This document shows, one piece after another, positions 54,579 to 61,249 of a DNA stretch of 64,000 nucleotides. Both the position numbers and the translations under genes were made by a program. The stretch spans positions 310,001 to 374,000 of the forward strand of contig NZ_WNKG01000002.1 of NCBI RefSeq assembly GCF_010119245.1, read 5' to 3'. The stretch's first letter is position 1, and each line of letters begins with the position of its first letter. Source of the stretch: Cyclobacterium salsum. GTDB lineage: Bacteria > Bacteroidota > Bacteroidia > Cytophagales > Cyclobacteriaceae. The notes under the pieces are model-generated. The model saw only the letters and a program-made list of their open reading frames with translations, did no database searches and had not been told where the DNA came from.

Positions 54579-54961
54579 GGCTGCTGGTATTTACTTAACA
54601 CACATATTATCAATATTTTACATATTAATTTAAATAAAAAATCTAGTTAAAACAAATTTAATGAGCAATGGTTCTCGTGTTTGTGATTCACTTTTATGAA
54701 GAAATAAAAGAGTATTTAAAAAGATTCATTTTTTTTATTAAGATCCCAATTGAATAGTTTAATGATAAAAAAGTTGGTGTTTCCCTTTCTTTCATTTGAA
54801 AACAAATGTTCTTAAGCCGCCATAAATCTGTCCCGGACGTCGGGAGAATCTCATGCCTGCCAGCTGGCAGGTGTTAAATATTATCTCCACCATTGACGAT
54901 TGCGCCACGGTCGTTTTAATTCCTGTGTTTACCCTGATACCTTAAAGTCGAAAACATCAAT
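54579..54961. other. 383-bp AT-rich intergenic region with palindromes
   Basis: No gene seen. It contains TCCCG/CGGGA arms at 54831-54845 and a perfect 16-bp palindrome at 54856-54871, listed separately. Confidence 0.5.
54856..54871. repeat. Perfect 16-bp palindrome
   Basis: CCTGCCAGCTGGCAGG is its own reverse complement. It lies downstream of the FAD oxidoreductase gene. It could be a dispersed repeat core or a protein-binding site. Confidence 0.6.
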
Positions 54962-56596
54962 TTAGTCCATGCCAATGATTTGCTTGTTTTCCACCAGGCG
55001 ATTCTTTAACGTTTCATAAGGCAGATCTTGAACGGTGCGCTGTTTCTCCAGGCAAAGGTCCGCCGCAATACCGACAGCCTCTCCCAACAGCATAAAGGTC
55101 CATTCCAGGCGGATGGCTCCATAGGCAATATGGCTGGCGGACAGGCAGGTGGGGGTCAGTAAATTGGTGCATTCGGATTCCCGAGGGACCAGGCTGCGGT
55201 AGGGAATGGGAAAGGGTTTCCAATTATCCCCTCCAAATACGAAGCCTTCGTTGTAAGCTTTTCCATCACGGACAATGCGCCGCACATGATGCACATCTGG
55301 TGGCCAAAAGGCAATGGCTACCGGATCCTCAATAAAGATGGAAGTGTCGTTTCGGGTATGATGTTCTGTAATCACATAGTCCGACTGCATTCTTCTTCCA
55401 TCCCGAATATAGAGCATTCGCGGCCAGCCCTGATTATCGGTAAACTCGTCTTTGGTCGTGCCCCATTGGCTCCATTCCTGCCGGACGTTTTCGGGCACCT
55501 CCCGATCGTTGGCCAAAAACCAGAAGAGGCCACGGGTAAAGTCCAGGTGGTATTGGTAAATCTCCTGCCGTTTCTGGTAATCCCCTTCCGGGTATTCGTG
55601 GTTCATCCCGTAGAGATTGTGCGACAGGTCGTGCCAGGCACCCAAGTCGGTTTTGTTATTAGGTATGGAATAGGAGGGTTTGTACAAGGTACCGCCTGCA
55701 TCCAGGTAACGCAGGTAGATTTCGTACCAATCCCTGTGGTAATTTTCCGGTTTCCCAAAGGGAACCCGATTGGAGGGGTCCTTGGTCAGGCAGGCCCGAA
55801 AGCAGTAGGCCTGTATGCGCTGATCCCCCGTACCTGCCTCACCCAGTATTTCGTCCTGTATGCTATGAATCAAACCGCTTTCCGGATTTCCGGGCTCCAC
55901 ATAGGGATCTACCGCCACTTCAAAGTTCCGGTAGGTGTTGGTTGTTCGGATGCCATTTTTCGTTTCCCCATACAGGCTATTGGGTTCCCGGCCTACAATG
56001 GTGGATATGCCGGCATAATGCAGCAGGTCGCCTTCGTAGGACGCATCAATAAAGAAGGAAGCCCGAAAAGTTTTTCCATTAACCGTTTCAAAGGAGGTAA
56101 TCTGCCCGTTTTCTTTCTTCACGGCATCAAATGCAAGCCGCAGCCCCGATTCCGTGTAAACGGGAATATCGTAAGCCTTCAGCCATCGGTCAAAAATCGC
56201 TTTGGCCACATGGGGTTCAAAGCGCCAGGTTTGGCGATCGGCTCTTGCCGAATCAAAGTCCGTGATTCCGTAATGCTGGGCCACTTCTCTGTAAAACTCC
56301 AGGGTAAGCCCCCCGATCACTGAATCGTTTTTGAATCCTCCATGATTGTTTATATCCGACCCACCCAGGCCCTCAATCGTCATGCCGCCTACGTATTTAT
56401 CCGGACTAACTATCACCACCTCCCTGCCACGCTTTTTTAATTGTACAGCTGCCAGAATGGAAGCGCTAGAGTTGCCATAGATGCAAACATCCGATTGGAT
56501 GGGTTGCTCTTTCTTTTGGAAGGCTGCAAAAAGCCAAAAAGCCAGAAGAAAGTATTTTACCATTTCCCCGGAAAGGACCTTAATTCGTGGTTTCAT
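54962..56596 (-). CDS. Exported FAD-dependent oxidoreductase (FAD_oxidored family)
   Basis: The 544-residue protein has an N-terminal hydrophobic segment (MVKYFLLAFWLFAAF) and then a Rossmann-type FAD motif (SDVCIYGNSSASILAAVQLK, GREVVIVSPDKYVGGMTIEG). The later FFIDASYEGDLLHYAG block is typical of the PF12831 family often found near polysaccharide loci, and the sequence ends SHIAYGAIRLEWTFMLLGEA, a cofactor-binding segment. These enzymes oxidise or isomerise an unidentified substrate. Its likely periplasmic location and proximity to the two redox propellers make it a candidate member of the same oxidative sugar route. Confidence 0.87.
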   Translation of the reverse strand: MKPRIKVLSGEMVKYFLLAFWLFAAFQKKEQPIQSDVCIYGNSSASILAAVQLKKRGREVVIVSPDKYVGGMTIEGLGGSDINNHGGFKNDSVIGGLTLEFYREVAQHYGITDFDSARADRQTWRFEPHVAKAIFDRWLKAYDIPVYTESGLRLAFDAVKKENGQITSFETVNGKTFRASFFIDASYEGDLLHYAGISTIVGREPNSLYGETKNGIRTTNTYRNFEVAVDPYVEPGNPESGLIHSIQDEILGEAGTGDQRIQAYCFRACLTKDPSNRVPFGKPENYHRDWYEIYLRYLDAGGTLYKPSYSIPNNKTDLGAWHDLSHNLYGMNHEYPEGDYQKRQEIYQYHLDFTRGLFWFLANDREVPENVRQEWSQWGTTKDEFTDNQGWPRMLYIRDGRRMQSDYVITEHHTRNDTSIFIEDPVAIAFWPPDVHHVRRIVRDGKAYNEGFVFGGDNWKPFPIPYRSLVPRESECTNLLTPTCLSASHIAYGAIRLEWTFMLLGEAVGIAADLCLEKQRTVQDLPYETLKNRLVENKQIIGMD

Positions 56597-56773
56597 GTGC
56601 AGGAGTTGTTTACCTTCAAGTTTATTATTTTTTCTTTCCCTTTAAGGAACTGAAAAAGGGTTGCGATAAAAACTTCCAAAAAAACATGGAAAATTTATGC
56701 TTCAGGGCCTATTAAACGATTTGGGTGTTTTTTTTATTCAATAACTTCTTGTTTTAGGTAAAGTAGGTTATTT

Positions 56774-57997
56774 TTATACCGGCAAGTATTTCAATACGAT
56801 TCCAATAGCTAACCAAACGTAGCAGGTCAATGCGTTCCACTTTAATACTTTTTCCAGTAGTGGGCTTTTTGGAGCCATCTCTTTATGATGCATCACATCT
56901 TTTCCTTTGAAAAAACCGAGGTAAATCAATATTCCGGAAAGGGCCAAAAAAACGGCATTCAGATAGAAGGTATAATCGATTGTAAAATGCTCTTTTTCTG
57001 TGATACTTTTTGCGGAAGCTTCAGGGATCAGGCCGAAAAGATCAAAACTGTAATGCAACAATAGGGAAGCGGCAATGAGAGACGTAAACAAAAGAAACAG
57101 GATAAAAAGAGACATCTTCCAGCCATAATACTTGGCATTAATGCGGAGAACGGGGAATACTACCAGATCGCTGAAAATGAATGCCATGACACCAGCAAAA
57201 CTTACTCCCTTATCAAATAGCAGGGCTGCAAGAGGAATATTTCCCATAGAGCCAATAAAAGTTAGAAAAGCGGCTACCGGCCCTACCACTACATGCTCAA
57301 GTAGGGTAAAAAAGCCGAATGATTCCTGGCCTTCACCGGAGTTAATAAAGAGTGTTTGAAAGAAAGAATCGGGTATAAAGGCGGCAACGATCCCTGCGAT
57401 GGTAAATCCTACCGTTACATCTTTCCATACCATTTTCCATTCCATCGCGTATTGTTTCCCAACCTTAGCCCATTTTTCCGGGGATTTAATTTTAATTACC
57501 ATGGAGGCCTCTTTTTTATGTTCATCCTCTTTAGAGTCCTCCAGCCGTTTACGCGCTTTTTCTATCATTTTTTTTGGATTGATAAGGCGGATCAGAAGCC
57601 AACTGAATAGAATGAGCAAAACACCCCCAATGTATTCGCCCACCACAAACTGCCAACCGAGAAAAATGGAAATAATGATTCCGAGTTCAATGACCAGGTT
57701 GGTGGACGCCAGCAAAAATGCAATGGATGAAACAAAACTGGCACCTTTTTGAAACAAGGATTTTGAGGTGGCTAGCGCTGAAAAACTACAAGAGCTACTT
57801 ATAAAACCAAAGAAGGTACCGAGAAGAATGCTCTTGCTTCCTTCATCGCCCATGGTTTTTTGCATTCGCTTTTCCGTAATAAAAATTTGGATTAGGGAGC
57901 TGATAATATAGCCCAAAATAAATGCCCACAAGGCCATCCAGAAAAAACCTAAACTAGTATACGCAGCATCACCCCATTGTTGGATAAATTGATTCAT
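56774..57997 (-). CDS. ArsP/DUF318-type membrane permease
   Basis: The 407-residue protein has about eight to ten hydrophobic segments. The family marks are the paired loops: ISSSCSFSALATSKSLFQKG in the first half and FIGSMGNIPLAALLFDKGVS in the second, with a charged central loop (about 150-175). Members such as ArsP export organoarsenicals; others in the family are of unknown substrate. I start at the ATG at 57997 (a GTG is 12 bases earlier). It lies 36 bp after rsgA on the same strand and probably shares its transcript. Confidence 0.82.
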   Translation of the reverse strand: MNQFIQQWGDAAYTSLGFFWMALWAFILGYIISSLIQIFITEKRMQKTMGDEGSKSILLGTFFGFISSSCSFSALATSKSLFQKGASFVSSIAFLLASTNLVIELGIIISIFLGWQFVVGEYIGGVLLILFSWLLIRLINPKKMIEKARKRLEDSKEDEHKKEASMVIKIKSPEKWAKVGKQYAMEWKMVWKDVTVGFTIAGIVAAFIPDSFFQTLFINSGEGQESFGFFTLLEHVVVGPVAAFLTFIGSMGNIPLAALLFDKGVSFAGVMAFIFSDLVVFPVLRINAKYYGWKMSLFILFLLFTSLIAASLLLHYSFDLFGLIPEASAKSITEKEHFTIDYTFYLNAVFLALSGILIYLGFFKGKDVMHHKEMAPKSPLLEKVLKWNALTCYVWLAIGIVLKYLPV

Positions 57998-58033
57998 TGT
58001 AATTTGCACTTTTTTAGTAATTAAACCAGTTAG

Positions 58034-59101
58034 TTAGTTTTTTTTATGGTTCATGTCTTTTTTATAGTTCTTTAGGCTTTTCCCAAACTTTTTGTCTTTT
58101 TTTCGTTTTTCAGCAATGGTAGAGTTAAAATGGACGTTCTCTTTCTCCAATTTCAGGTAATTTTCGTAGGACGCCTGGTCTATTTCCCCTTTTTCAATGG
58201 CTTCTAGTATTGAACAACCAATCTCATTTGTGTGGGTGCAGTCATTAAACTTGCAATCTTGAGAAAGTTTGGTAATCATATCAAAAGTGATTTCTAATCC
58301 GGTAGTTGAATCGGCAATACCAACTTCTCTCATTCCAGGATTGTCAATAAGTATTCCACCATTTTCAAGAACAATTAACTGCCTGTGACTAGTAATATGC
58401 CTCCCCTTATTTGTATTCATGCTTAGTGTATCTGTTTGCATTAGGGGTTTGCCCGAAAGGTTATTCAATAGAGTGGATTTCCCTACGCCTGAAGAACCTA
58501 GCATACAATAGGTTTTTCCTTTTTCAATATTCATTTTTATTTTTTCGTATCCTTCTTGTGTTTTATTACTTATTGCAACAATCGGAATAGCTTTAATCCG
58601 AGCATTTATTTTGTTCCCTATCTCAGAGATTTGATGCTCATTTATTAAATCAATCTTTGTTAATACTATAATTGGACTAACCTTTGACGAACTACAAATA
58701 GCCAGGTATCTTTCAAGTCTGTTTATATTAAAGTCCCTATCAACAGCTTGAACCAATAACGCATAATCAATATTTGTTGCAATTATCTGCTTCTCTCCAT
58801 ATCTACCAACATTCCTTCTTGAAATAATTGAGTATCTTGGAAATACTTTCTGTATGAGGGAAAAACCTGAATCATAAATTGTGAGTGCAACCCAATCTCC
58901 AACTGCGGGTAAATCTTCTCGATGATTTGATGAAAATCGTAAGTTCCCTGTTATTTCAGCGTTGATATCCCCTTTTTCGGTTTTTACAGTATACCTATCT
59001 TTATGCTCGGAAACGACCCTTCCAATCTTAAAGTCCTTCAGGTTATTCTCAATCCTGAACTTTTCAAGTTTATCATTATAACCAAATTCCTCTAATTCCA
59101 T
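58034..59101 (-). CDS. rsgA: RsgA, ribosome small-subunit-dependent GTPase
   Basis: The 355-residue protein has the circularly permuted GTPase order: G4 TKID (about 148) before G1 GSSGVGKST (202-210) and G3 DNPGMRE (253-259). An N-terminal OB domain (about 28-90) precedes it and a C-terminal zinc knuckle follows (Cys283, Cys288, His290, Cys296 in DCKFNDCTHTNEIGC). It helps the last steps of 30S subunit assembly. The start at 59101 is preferred over a GTG at 59137. Base composition is clearly more AT-rich than the glycan loci. Confidence 0.93.
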   Translation of the reverse strand: MELEEFGYNDKLEKFRIENNLKDFKIGRVVSEHKDRYTVKTEKGDINAEITGNLRFSSNHREDLPAVGDWVALTIYDSGFSLIQKVFPRYSIISRRNVGRYGEKQIIATNIDYALLVQAVDRDFNINRLERYLAICSSSKVSPIIVLTKIDLINEHQISEIGNKINARIKAIPIVAISNKTQEGYEKIKMNIEKGKTYCMLGSSGVGKSTLLNNLSGKPLMQTDTLSMNTNKGRHITSHRQLIVLENGGILIDNPGMREVGIADSTTGLEITFDMITKLSQDCKFNDCTHTNEIGCSILEAIEKGEIDQASYENYLKLEKENVHFNSTIAEKRKKDKKFGKSLKNYKKDMNHKKN

Positions 59102-59137
59102 TTTTCTGATTGATCGCGAGTTTTTAGCATGAAGCAC

Positions 59138-59813
59138 AACGAACCTGGTCGTGGAGTATTTGGAGTTTCGTAGCCGAATTCCTGTATGCCTGCGGTCAGT
59201 TCGTTAGTTAAACCAACTTGTTGTTTACCGTTAAGCAAGAGCAATGTAAAAGCCGATAAGGGTGCATAGAATATTAAATATAGGTCAAAAAGCCCAACCG
59301 TCCAAAGGATTAAAGTTTGGTACCATTGGCTATCAGTATTCCTTAAACATTGTTGGAAGTAGAAGATCCGTACCCAGAACAGAAAATGATTCGGCGCCAC
59401 GCTCGACAAAATAACTTGTATTCTCCTTGATCATGGTAATGGGCAGCGCCGGACACCCGAAGGGCAGCGCGTTCGCTATTCCCGATAGATATCTCTAATA
59501 ACCTATAAAACTTTCGAGTACTGCTCACTTCGACCTGCTCGATTAAGTAGCGGCAGTGTACGGTATCCGTTATGGGCGGAAAATCAGATGGTAGGGAGTG
59601 CAGGGTTACCAAACCCCAGACCCATACTTTAATCGGCTATTTTTTATGTAATTGATAGTCAGTAACATATTTTTTTATCAGTCATTTCGCATGTTACATC
59701 GCTTTCTATTAAGGTAATAAGTTATATTAATATCTTCGTTTTGAAGAAATTAGGTATAAAAAGTCACAGAACTCTTTCACATAAACCTGTAGCTTTGTAT
59801 AAAATTAGAATTT
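59138..59813. other. 676-bp region upstream of rsgA and the thioredoxin gene
   Basis: Two minus-strand frames (59092-59409 and 59343-59612) are open but I cannot match them to a family; one (TVGLFDLYLIFYAPLSAFTL) is membrane-like, yet it overlaps the start of rsgA. They may be a decayed gene. An exact TAGCTTTG box lies at 59790. Confidence 0.4.
59790..59797 (+). promoter_or_regulatory. Candidate -7 box (TAGCTTTG) of the thioredoxin-like gene
   Basis: TAGCTTTG matches TAnnTTTG exactly, 16 bp before the ATG at 59814. The -33 region is not recognisable, so the leader would be very short or the match accidental. Confidence 0.35.
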
Positions 59814-60386
59814 ATGAATTGGAAAAAAGAAGTCAAGAGTTGGGGGATTATGTTGGGAATTTTTGCGGTGCTGTATTTTACCGGGCTGATGACACCCATC
59901 GTTGGAGGCGTTCAGTCACTGGTCTTGTCCACCGGACTGATCAAACCCAAGGTGCTTTTGGAAGATAAATCCAATGAGGCGTTTGATTTTAGCGGACAGT
60001 TTTTGGATACGGAAGGTGACCGGGTGGGACTCTCCCAATATCGGGGTCAAACACTCTTTATAAACCTTTGGGCCACCTGGTGCCCTCCCTGTCGGGCAGA
60101 GATGCCCCACATTTCTAGTTTATACGAAAAGGTGCGGGGGAACGACTCCATTGAATTTCTAATGATAGCGTTGGATGACGATTTTAGTAAAAGCATTCAA
60201 TTTGTAGAAGACAAGGGTTTTTCTTTTCCAATCGTACACGCTGCTTATGGATTAAATCCTTCCTTGCAAAGCCAGGCCATCCCTACCACACTGGTGGTCA
60301 ATCCCGAAGGAGAAATCGTCTTTTATCAGGAAGGAATGAGTAATTTTGATAACCAGGAATTTCAGGAGTTTCTGCAAGGTTTGTAA
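59814..60386 (+). CDS. TlpA/ResA-like membrane-anchored thioredoxin
   Basis: The 190-residue protein has an N-terminal anchor (WGIMLGIFAVLYFTGLMTPI) and a thioredoxin-like domain (about 55-190). Its active site is LWATWCPPCRAEMP (Cys90, Cys93), with a cis-Pro loop QAIPTTLVV. It would reduce or exchange disulfides outside the cytoplasm, for example in cytochrome c maturation, which matters because the window encodes a cytochrome c protein. It stands alone on the plus strand. Confidence 0.92.
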   Translation: MNWKKEVKSWGIMLGIFAVLYFTGLMTPIVGGVQSLVLSTGLIKPKVLLEDKSNEAFDFSGQFLDTEGDRVGLSQYRGQTLFINLWATWCPPCRAEMPHISSLYEKVRGNDSIEFLMIALDDDFSKSIQFVEDKGFSFPIVHAAYGLNPSLQSQAIPTTLVVNPEGEIVFYQEGMSNFDNQEFQEFLQGL

Positions 60387-61249
60387 GAAATATTCAGGAT
60401 AAAGCCAGCGCGGCTTCCCCCTGCCGAGGACAGATTTTATACCACATTGAAGGGCTCGCCGCCACCATCCAAAAGCCGCGTATCGGGTGGCGCTTATTTG
60501 GCGTTCATGCCTCCCACCATGCCTTCTCCTTTACCCTTCAGGTCGCAGCTACCGGTATTGCAGTTTTTAAAAGATTTCATCTTATTTTTTGGGTTTTTAA
60601 AAGGGCATGAAGTTTTACGCAGAGGCGAATAGCTCCCAATAATAATACCGCTAGGTAAGTTCGTTTCAAAGCTGAGGGAAGCGGATGCGTAGCCCGATTC
60701 CTATATTCGAATAAATCCCGGAATGCGCGTCCTGCAATCCCTGAAACCGGGAGCTGATAAATTATTACTGAATAGAGCTCTTAAAGCTAAAAAAATATTG
60801 AAATAGTTTTATATGTGCACTACAGTTTCACTACCTCTCGGTTTTTTTTCGAAAGGATAGAAAATGGCTTAAGATCTTCCTGCAATTATTTTATTCAAAA
60901 CAACTTCTTAGGAAAAAATATTTTTTTGATTTTTTTTCCACTTTTCATTTAGCCGGGTTGTTTAAAGACTTTAGAAATGGATTGGCAATATAATAGAATT
61001 ATTTTTATAATTTGAATTTTTTTTTTAGTAAAATTACTGTGTAAAAATCGGGCGAATTGTGGATAAACTGAATCAAAAAATTTTTTTAAAATAAATAATT
61101 TGTTTTTTAAATACATATATACGTCTTTTGAATCAGGAGTAGGTTTTAGTTTTCAACGTAATTGGATTCTGTCGTGATCTTGTCAGGGTACAATTTCTAT
61201 TTGCTAATTTCTATTCAGAAAGTAGGTTTATCACATTATTTTCATTCAA
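60387..61249. other. 863-bp intergenic region, AT-rich toward its end
   Basis: Mostly empty. A 28-codon minus-strand frame at 60494-60580 with two Cys is listed separately. The last 400 bp are strongly AT-rich with several T-tracts and should hold the promoter of the large secreted gene at 61250. Confidence 0.5.
60494..60580 (-). CDS. Possible 28-residue peptide with Cys pair and Gly/Lys-rich tail
   Basis: ATG at 60580, stop at 60494. The peptide has KNCNTGSC near its start and GKGEGMVGGM near the end. Its composition is unusual for a chance frame, but the frame stays open upstream of the ATG and there is no independent support. It could equally be the tail of a decayed gene. Confidence 0.2.
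   Translation of the reverse strand: MKSFKNCNTGSCDLKGKGEGMVGGMNAK

Noticed and set aside
55286-56323. 345-codon frame opposite the FAD oxidoreductase
   Set aside because: It lies inside a gene with a clear FAD motif and shows no protein-like domain. Antisense shadow.
59092-59409. 105-codon minus-strand frame with a hydrophobic stretch
   Set aside because: It overlaps the rsgA start in another frame and matches no family. Possible remnant, but not supportable as a gene.
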